From CF-161 sp035259145 (GTDB lineage: Bacteria; Chloroflexota; Dormibacteria; Dormibacterales; Dormibacteraceae): DNA of 16,077 nt. Numbering within the stretch: position 1 is the first letter of the stretch; each line of letters opens with the position of its first letter. The translations under genes and the position numbers were made by a program. Positions 1 through 7,306 of the stretch are shown here, piece by piece. The DNA lies in NCBI GenBank assembly GCA_035259145.1, contig DATFWQ010000010.1:1-16077 (forward strand), written 5' to 3'. Under the pieces are notes generated by a model, which ran no database searches, was not told the DNA's origin, and saw only the letters and a program-made list of their open reading frames with translations.

Positions 1-230
1 ACGCTGAAGCTGGGGTCCGAGGCCGAGGTGACCTTGAAGGTCGCGTTGGCGAGCGGCACGCCCGACGGGTCGGACTTTGTCACCTGCAGCTCCCCCGAGG
101 GCGGGCCGCTGGTCGCAGAAGGAGTGGGGGTTGGGCCGGAGGGCGTTGGCGACGGCCTGGAGGACGGCTGTGCAGGGGCAGTCAGCACGAGCACGACCAG
201 CGGCGCTGCCGCTGTCGCCGCCTTTGTCAG
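1..230 (-). CDS. Secreted SpaA/Cna_B-like protein, N-terminal part, probable CTG start
   Basis: This is a partial gene; its C-terminus lies beyond the left edge. The minus-strand frame gives a good Sec signal peptide (Thr-Lys, then Ala/Leu/Val core, cleavage near A-P-A at residues 18-20). A Pro/Ser/Thr-rich spacer follows (about 22-46), then a segment reading LQVTKSDPSGVPLANATFKV. That matches the first strands of SpaA/Cna_B prealbumin-like domains (K-D-x-x-G-x-P-L-x-x-A-x-F), which occur in surface adhesins and pilins. The frame has no ATG, GTG or TTG between its upstream stop in the monooxygenase gene and the hydrophobic core; the usable codons are CTG at 230 and CTG further upstream. An AGGA lies 9 bases before CTG 230. 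A GTG inside the core would destroy the signal. A frameshift or sequencing error is the alternative. It follows the monooxygenase gene by 55 bases on the same strand. Confidence 0.55.
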   Translation of the reverse strand, partial: MTKAATAAAPLVVLVLTAPAQPSSRPSPTPSGPTPTPSATSGPPSGELQVTKSDPSGVPLANATFKVTSASDPSFS

Positions 231-285
231 CGCGCCCCGTCCTGGCCGCAGGGCCGGCGCCGTTTGCCGCCGCTGCGTCTCGCGG

Positions 286-573
286 CTACAGCGGAACGTA
301 GTGCAGGCGTTCGCGGCTCTCGAGCCGCGGCAGGCCCTCGCCGAGCACGTGCCGCTTGAAGTGCTCGCTCTCCATGTGCGCTTTCATAGCCTCCTCGTCG
401 GCGTACTCTTCGAACAGGAAGAAGCGGCGCGGATCGTCTGCCGAGCGGTGCGCATAGTAATGCACACAGCCGGGCTCGGCCTGGGTCAGGGGGACCATCT
501 TGCGAAGGACCTCCGCTACGATCTCCTCTTCGCTCGCTTTGGCTACCCACGTCACGGCGAGTACATAACCCAT
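286..573 (-). CDS. Antibiotic biosynthesis monooxygenase (ABM)-family protein
   Basis: The product is 95 residues with the dimeric alpha/beta barrel pattern of the ABM / putative quinol monooxygenase family: an N-terminal strand (YVLAVTWVAK), a helix, the P-G-C-V-H-Y-Y turn near 35-41, then F-L-F-E-E-Y-A-D and the H-M-E-S-E-H-F segment. Members oxidise small aromatics or act as small stress-related enzymes, and the substrate cannot be read from sequence. The start is chosen at ATG 573 because GGAGG lies at 584-588, ten bases upstream; the longer open frame back to 726 merely overlaps the divergent exonuclease gene. The start codons of the two divergent genes are only seven bases apart. The gene downstream on the same strand is the secreted SpaA-like protein. 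Confidence 0.82.
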   Translation of the reverse strand: MGYVLAVTWVAKASEEEIVAEVLRKMVPLTQAEPGCVHYYAHRSADDPRRFFLFEEYADEEAMKAHMESEHFKRHVLGEGLPRLESRERLHYVPL

Positions 574-583
574 ACGCTGTATG
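571..583. repeat. Palindrome CATAC-GCT-GTATG covering two divergent start codons
   Basis: A perfect 5-bp inverted repeat with a 3-base loop has the ATG of the monooxygenase on one arm (571-573, minus) and the first ATG of the exonuclease on the other (581-583, plus). It may simply reflect two facing ATGs, but a regulator or an mRNA hairpin here would touch both starts. Confidence 0.5.
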
Positions 584-1447
584 CCTCCGATGGCTGACTG
601 GATGTTCGTGGACGGGTCGAGCCTGATCTTCCGCGCCTTCTTCGGCGTGCCGATCAGCATGCGTTCGCCAGATGGTAAGCCGGTCAATGCGGTCCGCGGG
701 TTTATGGAACGCCTCGCAAATCTCATCGTCGATCGGCGGCCGGCCAGGCTGGCCGTCGCCAGCGACGAGGACTGGCGGCCGCCCTGGCGGGTCGAGCTAA
801 TCCCCTCCTACAAGGCACACCGCGTGGCCGAACCCATCCCCCCGCAGCTGGAGCCGCAGATGCCGATCATTCAGGAGGTGCTGGACGCGGCCGGAGTCGA
901 CTTCGTGGGGGTTGTCTCCTACGAGGCGGAGGACGTCATCGCCTCCTGGACGGCGCAGGCCGCCGGTCAGACGGTGGAGATCATCAGTGGCGACCGGGAT
1001 CTCTTCGCCCTCGTGCGCGATCCGTACGTGCGTGTGCTCTACCCCGAGAAGAAGGGGCTGACGGCTGTGGACGAGGCCGAGGTAACGCGCCGCTATGGCG
1101 TGCCCGGCCGGCTCTACGCCGACTTCGCGATCCTGCGGGGCGATCCGTCCGACGGGCTGCCAGGGCTCGCCGGAGTCGGCGACAAGAAGGCAGCCGAGCT
1201 GGTCTGCCGCTACGAAGGGATCGAGGGCTTGCTCGCCGGCGGCCGTCTAAGGGAATCGGAGCGCGAGTACCTGGCTCGGGCGCGGCGGGTGGTGCCTCCC
1301 GTGGCTGACCTGCCAATCGGCCTGCCGGCCGGCCGGCGCGACCGTTACCCGGCTGACCCTGAGCGGGTTGTGACGCTTGCAGAGCGGTACGGCTTGACAG
1401 GCCCGTTTGAACGGCTCCTGCGAGCGCTGCCGCTGCTGGCCGCATAG
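581..1447 (+). CDS. Stand-alone 5'-3' exonuclease (FEN/PolA N-terminal family)
   Basis: The 288-residue product matches the flap endonuclease / DNA polymerase I 5'-nuclease fold without a polymerase domain. Visible metal-binding acids are D11 (FVDGSSLIFRAFF), D62 or D64 with the following Y-K-A-H-R, E115/E117/D118 (YEAEDVIAS), and D138/D140 (SGDRDLF). The helix-three-turn-helix DNA clamp is at about 187-206 (GDPSDGLPGLAGVGDKKAA). Stand-alone forms process RNA primers and flaps in replication and repair. ATG 581 is the longest start; ATG 590 is equally plausible and no clear Shine-Dalgarno sequence favours either. The gene diverges from the monooxygenase and converges with the cupin gene, leaving 16 bases between stops. 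Confidence 0.9.
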   Translation: MPPMADWMFVDGSSLIFRAFFGVPISMRSPDGKPVNAVRGFMERLANLIVDRRPARLAVASDEDWRPPWRVELIPSYKAHRVAEPIPPQLEPQMPIIQEVLDAAGVDFVGVVSYEAEDVIASWTAQAAGQTVEIISGDRDLFALVRDPYVRVLYPEKKGLTAVDEAEVTRRYGVPGRLYADFAILRGDPSDGLPGLAGVGDKKAAELVCRYEGIEGLLAGGRLRESEREYLARARRVVPPVADLPIGLPAGRRDRYPADPERVVTLAERYGLTGPFERLLRALPLLAA

Positions 1448-1463
1448 GGCGATACGCGCGTCT

Positions 1464-1823
1464 CTACCCGAGGCCTCCTACCTCGACCGGCTCTGCTTCG
1501 TCCGTTCCAGGCCACGGCGGCGACGTGTAGCACAGGAACCGCAGGTCGGCCCCAGGCCCAGCCTGGAACTGGAACGCGCAACCGGTGGGGATGACGAGGG
1601 TGCGGCCAGGGCGGACCTCCTCCAGAAGCGGCCCGCAGTCTGGCGGGCAGCGCCAGACCTTGCCCTCACCCGCAAGGAAGTACCAGATCTCCTCCACGGT
1701 CCGGTGCCGGACCGGCCGGCTGGTGCTGCCGGCTGGCAGGCGGACCTCCACCAGGCTGGCCCGCCGAGCGTCACCGACCAGGAACATGATCTCTGAGCCG
1801 TCGGGTGCTATCGCGTCGGGCAT
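1464..1823 (-). CDS. Single-domain cupin protein
   Basis: This 119-residue protein has a cupin barrel. Motif 1 is seen around 37-54 (R-P-V-R-H-R-T-V-E-E-I-W-Y-F-L-A-G-E-G), with H39 and E43/E44 as likely metal ligands; one of the usual two histidines of H-x-H is replaced. Motif 2 is near 76-86 (V-I-P-T-G-C-A-F-Q-F). The substrate is unknown; small cupins include isomerases, dioxygenases and sugar- or auxin-binding proteins. ATG 1823 is the only sensible start, with a weak AAGAG upstream. It lies 82 bases downstream of the channel gene on the same strand, separated by a strong hairpin, so it probably has its own promoter. Confidence 0.8.
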   Translation of the reverse strand: MPDAIAPDGSEIMFLVGDARRASLVEVRLPAGSTSRPVRHRTVEEIWYFLAGEGKVWRCPPDCGPLLEEVRPGRTLVIPTGCAFQFQAGPGADLRFLCYTSPPWPGTDEAEPVEVGGLG

Positions 1824-1860
1824 CGGCTCTTACACAAGTCTGACGAGTCGGCCGGCGAGA

Positions 1861-1901
1861 TCTTTGCATCTGCGGCCGAGCGTGGTGGCCGCCAGCAAAG
1901 A
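1861..1901 (-). terminator. Composite hairpin after the channel gene stop
   Basis: Outer arms TCTTTGC (1861-1867) and GCAAAGA (1895-1901) pair over 7 bp. Inner arms GCGGCC (1872-1877) and GGCCGC (1887-1892) pair over 6 bp, with a 9-base loop. It starts four bases past the channel stop codon, as a terminator or 3'-end stabilising stem would. No U-run follows, so termination activity is inferred. Confidence 0.5.
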
Positions 1902-1905
1902 CTCT

Positions 1906-3540
1906 TCACGCTCCTCCGGGGGCCTCCGGCTTCGGGGGCCTCCGTTCCTTGAGCGCCACACCGCAAAGCAGCTCCCACCGCTCGCGCCGGCAGACGATGA
2001 GCACGTCGTTGCCGCCCGAAAGGCGCTCAGGCCACCCCGGCCGCCACGATGCCGAGTTTGATTCCCGGACCGCCAGCACGTGAAGAGCCCCCGGCTGCTC
2101 CAGGGCTGCCGTGGGGGAGCCGTCGAGGGGCGACCCGGCCTCCACGCTCAGCTCTCCCAGCAGCCAGGTGTGGCCGGCGGCCTCTATGGTGCTCAGTACG
2201 CCATCCCCCAGTGCGGCCGCCACAAACGCCGGCGTGGCCAAGCCGGACACGGAGTAGCACGCGTGGATACCGAGCTGCTCCTGGGCGCGCCTTGCCAGCT
2301 CCTGATCAAACAGTCGCGCAACGATCCTGGCGCGTGTGTTCAGCTCGCGTGCCGTGAGCGCAGCCTCCAGGTTGGCGAGGTCGTCGTTGGTGGCGGCAAC
2401 GACGGCCCGAGCGTGCTCGACGGAGAGGGCGCTCAGGCTGTCGCGATGGCGCCCATCGCCGACGAGTACCGGCACGCCGTCGCGGCGCACGAGGGCGACG
2501 AAATGGTTGCGCTCCGAGATTTCCGCGGCGGCGACCTCTACCCCGGCGTCGAGCAGACGCTGGACTATCCGGTAGCCGGCGTTGCCCAGACCGACGACCA
2601 CCACGTGGCTGCGCATCCGCCCGCGTGGCACTCCGAGGGCCTCGAGGATCCGGGCGCCGATCACTGCATCCGCAGCAAGAGCGAACAGGGTCGCCAGGCT
2701 CAGAGCGGCCGCGAACATGAATCCGACGCCGTAAAGCTTCACCCACCACGCCGTGTTGAGGAGGTTGATGTCTCCGAAACCGGTTGTCGAGGCGGTGGTC
2801 ACCGTGAAGTAGAGCGCGTCGATCCAGCTCAGGTGCAGAGCACCGCGGAAGACCACTGCAGACGCTCCGACCAGGACGGCGATCGCGCCCAGGGTCACAC
2901 CGAGGCGGAAGTCGAAAAAAGCCGCGACCGCACGCCTGAACCCCCGCAGCCGGCGCAGCCCCCGGCGCCGTGAAAGCGGCGGAGGCTGGACGTGCCCCAG
3001 CACGTGGCCGTCACCAAGCTCGAGGGCGGACTCCGCCGAGGTCACCGGGCTGTCGGCTGTCGGTGGGTAGATGAGAAGATGGCGGCCCCAGATGTGGCGG
3101 GCCGGCGCTGCCGCCCCGCCCAGCGCGTCGGCTGCGAAGTAGGGCGCTGCCTCCGCCGTCGACGAAAGCACGCGGCTGTTCGGCAACAGCCTGCTGGCGC
3201 GGTCGGCGAGGCCCGCATTGAACATGCGGATGACCACACGAAGCTCCGGATTGATCTCACGCGCCGCCAGGGCGGTGTGCAGGTTGGCGAGGTCGGTGTT
3301 CTCGGTCAGGACCAGGCAGCGGGCGCAGGACAGTCCCGCTGCAGGGAGGTGGGCGAGGTCGGCGCCTCGCCCCTCGACGAAGGTGGCTCCGGTGGCCGTG
3401 GCCTCTCGCACCCTGTCCGGGTTGGGGGATACCGCGACGATGATCACGTTCTCCCCGAGTGGGATCAGCGCGCTGGCGATGCGGAGGCTCAGCCGCTCCA
3501 GGCCGCAGATGATGGTCGTGCCGGCCACCGTGAAGATCAT
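1906..3540 (-). CDS. RCK-pore-RCK potassium channel-like protein
   Basis: From ATG 3540 the protein is 544 residues. An N-terminal TrkA_N/RCK-type Rossmann domain (about 1-160) precedes two membrane helices (about 214-234 and 268-294). They flank a pore loop with the filter T-T-G-F-G-D (252-257), close to the T-V-G-Y-G-D of potassium channels. A second RCK domain (about 312-450) begins with an intact G-L-G-N-A-G nucleotide motif, and a C-terminal TrkA_C-like part follows (about 455-525). The first Rossmann motif is degenerate (C-G-L-E-R-L-S in place of G-x-G-x-x-G), so it may have lost NAD or nucleotide binding. It is probably a ligand-gated potassium channel in the cytoplasmic membrane. The frame is open back to ATG 3624, but homology to the Rossmann strand begins right after M3540. 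No strong ribosome site is visible for either start. Confidence 0.85.
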   Translation of the reverse strand: MIFTVAGTTIICGLERLSLRIASALIPLGENVIIVAVSPNPDRVREATATGATFVEGRGADLAHLPAAGLSCARCLVLTENTDLANLHTALAAREINPELRVVIRMFNAGLADRASRLLPNSRVLSSTAEAAPYFAADALGGAAAPARHIWGRHLLIYPPTADSPVTSAESALELGDGHVLGHVQPPPLSRRRGLRRLRGFRRAVAAFFDFRLGVTLGAIAVLVGASAVVFRGALHLSWIDALYFTVTTASTTGFGDINLLNTAWWVKLYGVGFMFAAALSLATLFALAADAVIGARILEALGVPRGRMRSHVVVVGLGNAGYRIVQRLLDAGVEVAAAEISERNHFVALVRRDGVPVLVGDGRHRDSLSALSVEHARAVVAATNDDLANLEAALTARELNTRARIVARLFDQELARRAQEQLGIHACYSVSGLATPAFVAAALGDGVLSTIEAAGHTWLLGELSVEAGSPLDGSPTAALEQPGALHVLAVRESNSASWRPGWPERLSGGNDVLIVCRRERWELLCGVALKERRPPKPEAPGGA

Positions 3541-3721
3541 CGCATCGCGGGGCTGTAGCCTGGCATCAGTGACTCCCGGTTTATGCGGAGACTGCGTGCA
3601 CGCGCGGGTGGTGGATGGCGCCAACAGCCGGTTCTGGCTTTGCGGGCGCTCGCGGACAGATCCCCGTTACCCGCGCTATCCCCGCCTGCCGGTGCTGGCC
3701 TGTGCCGGTTACGAGCCGGGC

Positions 3722-4618
3722 TCAGCGCAGCCGCGGGTCGAGCGCGTCTCGAAGCCCGTCGCCGACCAGGTTGAAGGCCAGGACGGCGCCGAAGATGGCG
3801 AGCCCAGGGAAGGTGGCCAGGTTGGGGTCGCTGAAGATGTAGTTGCGCGACAAGCCCAACATGCTGCCCCACTCGGGCGTCGGCGCCTGGACCCCCAACC
3901 CCAGGAACCCCAGGGCCGCGGCCAGCAGGATTGCCGCGCCCAACTGGAGGCTCGCCTGGACGATGACCGGCGCCAGCGAGTTGGGAATGACGTGCCGCAC
4001 GAGGATCGCGGCTGAGGGCACACCCAGAGCACGTGCCGCCTCCACGTAGGGGAGCTCTCGAATGCTCAGGGCCGAGGCCCGGGTCAGGCGGATGAATATC
4101 GGGATCGACGTGATGGCGACCGCGATGATCACATTGGTGAGCCCAACCCCGAGGACCGCAACCAGAGCCAGTGCGAGGAGGATGTTGGGAAACGCCAGGA
4201 CGACGTCGGTGACACGCTGGCTGAGGAGGTCGATCCAGCCTCCGAAGTAGCCCGAGACCGCCCCCACCGGGACGCCGATCGCGAGCCCGATGGCCACGGC
4301 CGCAAAGCCGAGCGCCAGCGTGTAGCGAGCGCCGAACATGAGCCTGACAAGCTCGTCACGACCAAAGTCGTCGGTCCCCAGCGGGTGACCCGACGACGCC
4401 GCCAGGAACGCGTCCGAGAGGGTCTGATGGATCGGGTCCCAGCGGAGGACAAGCGGGCCAAGCAAAGTGGCCACGACGTAAAGGGCCAGGATCGAGACCC
4501 CTACCATCGCGCTTGGGTGGGTGCGCAGGCGGACCCAGACCCGACTGCCGGCCGTGGTGACGACGACAGCCAGCTCCACGACCGGCGCTTCGACGGCGCT
4601 AGCGGTTGGGAGGGCCAT
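3722..4618 (-). CDS. Oligopeptide-type ABC transporter permease, DppC/OppC family
   Basis: This is a 298-residue inner-membrane permease of the peptide/nickel (PepT) class. It shows a short N-terminal cytoplasmic segment, a first membrane helix (about 38-58), the signature H-P-L-G-T-D-D-F-G-R-D near 79-88, several further helices, and the EAA coupling loop E-A-A-R-A-L-G-V-P with its following I-x-x-R-H-V-I-P-N. This loop contacts the ATPase. It starts five bases after the stop of the DppB-like gene with no ribosome site of its own, so translation is probably coupled. It is the last gene of the cassette: no ATPase gene follows, and the next gene is the channel. Confidence 0.93.
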   Translation of the reverse strand: MALPTASAVEAPVVELAVVVTTAGSRVWVRLRTHPSAMVGVSILALYVVATLLGPLVLRWDPIHQTLSDAFLAASSGHPLGTDDFGRDELVRLMFGARYTLALGFAAVAIGLAIGVPVGAVSGYFGGWIDLLSQRVTDVVLAFPNILLALALVAVLGVGLTNVIIAVAITSIPIFIRLTRASALSIRELPYVEAARALGVPSAAILVRHVIPNSLAPVIVQASLQLGAAILLAAALGFLGLGVQAPTPEWGSMLGLSRNYIFSDPNLATFPGLAIFGAVLAFNLVGDGLRDALDPRLR

Positions 4619-4623
4619 GGGCG

Positions 4624-5547
4624 TCAGCCGTAGCGAATGCGGGGATCGACATATGCATAGAGCAGGTCCGTGATCAGGTTGATTGCGATGAAAGACACCG
4701 AGAGCAGAAGCACGACCCCCTGGACCACCGGGTAGTCGCGCGAGCCGATCGAGTCCACGAGCAGCCTGCCGACGCCCGGCCAGGCGAAGATGGTCTCGGT
4801 GAGCACCGCTCCGCCCAGCAGGGTGCCGAACTGCAGGCCGATCACCGTCACGATCGGCAGCAGGGCGTTTCGAAGCGCGTGGCGGATCAGGACCGCCGTG
4901 CGCGCGGCGCCTTTGGCGCGTGCTGTGCGGACGAAGTCCTGGCCCAGCACCTCCAGCATGGCGGATCGCGTCTGGCGCGCGATCAGACCCGTGGAAAAGA
5001 GCGCGAGCGTTATCGCAGGCAGCACCAGGGAGATTGGTCCGCGGTCCGAGCCGCCTGCCGGCAGCACCCGAAGATGGACCGCGAACAGAATGATCAGCAT
5101 CAGCCCCAGCCAGTAAGTCGGCATCGAGGCGCCGAACACGGCGCCACCCGAGATGCTCACGTCCATTGTCGAGTTCCGCCTGGTGGCCGCTATGACCCCT
5201 GCCGTGACGCCGATCAGGATTGCGAGCAGCAGGCTGATGAAGGCCAGCGTGGCTGTGAACGGAACGCGGGTGAATATCTCCTGGATCACGGGCGCGCCGG
5301 TGCGAATCGATATGCCCAGGTCGGCGTGGGACAGGCGGCCGAGGAAACTGAGGTACTGCTGCCAGAACGGCAAAGTGAGGCCGAGCTGGTGGCGGATGCG
5401 GTCGACGTCGGCGGCGGTGGCCTCCGGCCCGGCGATCACGACTGCCGGATCTCCCGGCAGCAGCCGCATAAGCAGGAAAACGACGGTCGCGACCCCGAGC
5501 AGTGTCGGGATCGCGACCAGCAGCCGGCGCATCACGTACGTGATCAC
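4624..5547 (-). CDS. Oligopeptide-type ABC transporter permease, DppB/OppB family
   Basis: The 307-residue membrane protein has the classic DppB opening: one helix followed by L-L-P-G-D-P-A, then a periplasmic-type segment and five more helices. The EAA-like loop F-V-R-T-A-R-A-K-G-A is followed by the I-R-H-A-L-R-N-A-L-L-P tail, and the C-terminus ends in Y-A-Y-V-D-P-R-I-R-Y. It would pair with the DppC-like permease to form the pore for peptides or a similar solute. The start is GTG 5547; ATG 5532 (residue 6) is an alternative. The gene lies 28 bases after the binding-protein gene and 5 bases before the second permease, so the three form one operon. Confidence 0.93.
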   Translation of the reverse strand: MITYVMRRLLVAIPTLLGVATVVFLLMRLLPGDPAVVIAGPEATAADVDRIRHQLGLTLPFWQQYLSFLGRLSHADLGISIRTGAPVIQEIFTRVPFTATLAFISLLLAILIGVTAGVIAATRRNSTMDVSISGGAVFGASMPTYWLGLMLIILFAVHLRVLPAGGSDRGPISLVLPAITLALFSTGLIARQTRSAMLEVLGQDFVRTARAKGAARTAVLIRHALRNALLPIVTVIGLQFGTLLGGAVLTETIFAWPGVGRLLVDSIGSRDYPVVQGVVLLLSVSFIAINLITDLLYAYVDPRIRYG

Positions 5548-5575
5548 GCCGCGACTACCCCGATGATATCCGTCC

Positions 5576-7162
5576 CTACGCCGGCGATGCCCAGGTGGTC
5601 ACGAACTTCTCGTTCGGCAGGCCGACCACGTTGGTCACTTTGGCCGTCGTCACGAAAGGGAACCTCTGGTTGTACAGGAAGATCCAGGGCGCCTCCTTCC
5701 ATACCGTCTTGGCCGCGTCGCAGTAGTCCTTCTGACGCTGGGCGGGGTCGGTCCCCGCGTTGGCCTTCTCGATCAGCGCGTCGATCTCTGGGTTCTTGTA
5801 GTAAGAAGTCTCGAGCCCGGCAGGTGGGATGCGTGCGGAGTAGAACTGCTCGAACTGCTGCTGCGCGTCCAGGTAAGGAGGTGCCCAGCCCAGCAGCGAG
5901 AGGTCGATCCTGGATTGCGACGGTGGCACGTTCACGTATGTGCTGAGATACGTCGGCCAGTCAGTGGTCGCCGGCCCCTGCACGTTCAGCCCGGCGTCGC
6001 GCAGGTAGCCGGCCACCGCCTGAGCGACCTGAAAGTCCTGCACGTAGCGGCCGGTCGGCGCAACCATTTTGACCGTCATCCCTGCCGCGCCCGCCGCCTG
6101 AAGCATCGACTTCGCCTTGGCGGGGTCGTAGTTGTAGGAGCTGCCAACCGGGCAGTAGCCGAACAGGGACTTCGACATCGGCGCGTCGAGCGGCACGGCC
6201 ATCCCGAACATCACCGACTTGATGATGGCCGTCTTGTCCACGGCGTAGTTCAAGGCCTGGCGCACCTCCGCCTTCTGCAGCAGCGGCTGCACCGTGCCCT
6301 GGGTGTTGATGATGATCTGGATCGTGCGGTCGCTTGGGCCCAGGATCACCTTCAGGCTGGAGTCACTCTGCAGCGCCGGGATGTCCGAAGCCGGCGGCAG
6401 AACCATGACGTCCGCGCCGCCTGATTTGACGAGGGCCTCACGGGTGGCCGGCTCGGGCACGATCTTGTAGACCTGAGTGTCGTAGTTGGCCTTGGTGCCC
6501 CAGTAGTCCTTGTTGGCGTTCAGGGTGATGTGGTCGGCGGCAAGGCGCTCTCCGAACTTGTAAGGGCCGGTCCCCACCGGCTGTGTGATCAGGTCGGGCC
6601 GGTTCGGCGCCACGTTGACGGAGGCGGGCGAGATGATGGCCGACTGGGTCTGCGTCAGGGCCGCCACGAAGGGAGCCAGCTTGGTCTTGAGAGTGAACTT
6701 GACGTGACTGTCATCGACCACGTCCACGTGGTCGATTCCCGTCTTGCCGCCCAGTATGCCGGGCTGCGCGCGGAACGTGTTGGGGCTGAGCAGCCGGTCG
6801 ATGCTGAACTTGACGGCCTGAGCGTTGAAGGGCGCGCCGTCCGAGAACTTGACGTTCTGCCGCAGGGTGAACGTATAGGTCAGCCCGTCTGAGGACTGGT
6901 CCCACTTGGTGGCCAGCAACGGCTTGAGCGCACCCTTCTCATCGATCGTGACCAGCGTCTCCGTCATCATGTCCACGATCTGCGAGGCGGTAGTCGTCGT
7001 CTGACCCGCCGGGTCGAGCGTGTCGGGGTCGATGCCGATGGCGACCTTGAGCGTGTCGCCGTGCTTCGGGCCCGACGTGGTCTGCTGGCTGCCGCCGCCG
7101 GTGCCGCAGGCGGTGACCGCCAGGCATGCCAGTGCCAGCAAAGCGAAAAACCGTCCTCTCAT
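5576..7162 (-). CDS. Family 5 extracellular solute-binding lipoprotein (DppA/OppA type)
   Basis: This 528-residue lipoprotein begins with basic residues, a hydrophobic core and the lipobox V-T-A-C, giving lipidated Cys19 and a Gly/Ser/Gln tether. The mature part shows family 5 features: G-D-T-L-K-V-A near 35, D-P-A-G near 51-54, the T-F-x-L-R-x-x-V-K-F-S-D-G-A-P-F stretch near 96-111, and V-R-Q-A-L-N-Y-A-V-D-K near 300. It should deliver a peptide, nickel-chelate or similar ligand to the adjacent permeases; the ligand is not identifiable. ATG 7162 is preceded by GGGGAGGA with about nine bases of spacing. A good -10 box lies about 40 bases upstream, so this is the first gene of the ABC operon. 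It is 144 bases downstream of the creatininase gene. Confidence 0.94.
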   Translation of the reverse strand: MRGRFFALLALACLAVTACGTGGGSQQTTSGPKHGDTLKVAIGIDPDTLDPAGQTTTTASQIVDMMTETLVTIDEKGALKPLLATKWDQSSDGLTYTFTLRQNVKFSDGAPFNAQAVKFSIDRLLSPNTFRAQPGILGGKTGIDHVDVVDDSHVKFTLKTKLAPFVAALTQTQSAIISPASVNVAPNRPDLITQPVGTGPYKFGERLAADHITLNANKDYWGTKANYDTQVYKIVPEPATREALVKSGGADVMVLPPASDIPALQSDSSLKVILGPSDRTIQIIINTQGTVQPLLQKAEVRQALNYAVDKTAIIKSVMFGMAVPLDAPMSKSLFGYCPVGSSYNYDPAKAKSMLQAAGAAGMTVKMVAPTGRYVQDFQVAQAVAGYLRDAGLNVQGPATTDWPTYLSTYVNVPPSQSRIDLSLLGWAPPYLDAQQQFEQFYSARIPPAGLETSYYKNPEIDALIEKANAGTDPAQRQKDYCDAAKTVWKEAPWIFLYNQRFPFVTTAKVTNVVGLPNEKFVTTWASPA

Positions 7163-7196
7163 CCTAAATGTCCTCCCCTCTGGTGATTTCAGGAGT

Positions 7197-7213
7197 GGGT
7201 CGAGTATAGACCC
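7197..7213. promoter_or_regulatory. Inverted repeat GGGTC-N7-GACCC over the -10 box
   Basis: A perfect 5-bp inverted repeat has arms at 7197-7201 and 7209-7213. Its 7-base centre contains the proposed -10 box of the solute-binding protein gene. A repressor bound here would block that promoter. No regulator gene is adjacent, so the operator role is inferred. Confidence 0.4.
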
Positions 7214-7232
7214 GGATGGTCGCAGTTCCGAA
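7203..7232 (-). promoter_or_regulatory. Promoter of the ABC transporter operon
   Basis: On the minus strand TATACT (7208-7203) is a close match to the -10 consensus. TTCGGA (7232-7227) sits 18 bases upstream as a poor -35. The expected start of transcription leaves a leader of roughly 35-40 bases containing the strong ribosome site before ATG 7162. The weak -35 suggests that an activator or a special sigma factor may be involved. Confidence 0.55.
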
Positions 7233-7244
7233 TTGTCTAGTTCC
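7224..7244 (-). repeat. Direct repeat GGAACT, 15-bp period, upstream of the ABC operon
   Basis: GGAACT occurs at 7229-7224 and 7244-7239 on the minus strand. An inverted copy (GAACTG on the plus strand, 7252-7257) lies just beyond. Such spaced repeats around a -35 region are typical of activator or repressor sites, but six-base repeats can also arise by chance. Confidence 0.3.
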
Positions 7245-7306
7245 CGTGGCCGAACTGCAGCCTTACGATCAGGTCACGTTTGGCGAGGTGTGGCGGGTAG
7301 GCCCGG

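Noticed and set aside
1906..3558. Long plus-strand open frames opposite the channel gene (2080-2973, 2992-3558)
   Set aside because: They mirror a clear channel-coding frame, have low-complexity Arg/Glu/Gln-rich translations and no recognisable domain.
4606..5946. A 446-codon plus-strand open frame opposite the DppB-like gene
   Set aside because: It is the antisense of well-conserved permease and binding-protein genes; high G+C produces such long antisense frames.
7224..7244. GGAACT repeats as ECF -35 elements for the ABC operon
   Set aside because: No CGTC-like -10 occurs 16-17 bases downstream of either copy; the TATACT box fits a housekeeping-type -10 better.
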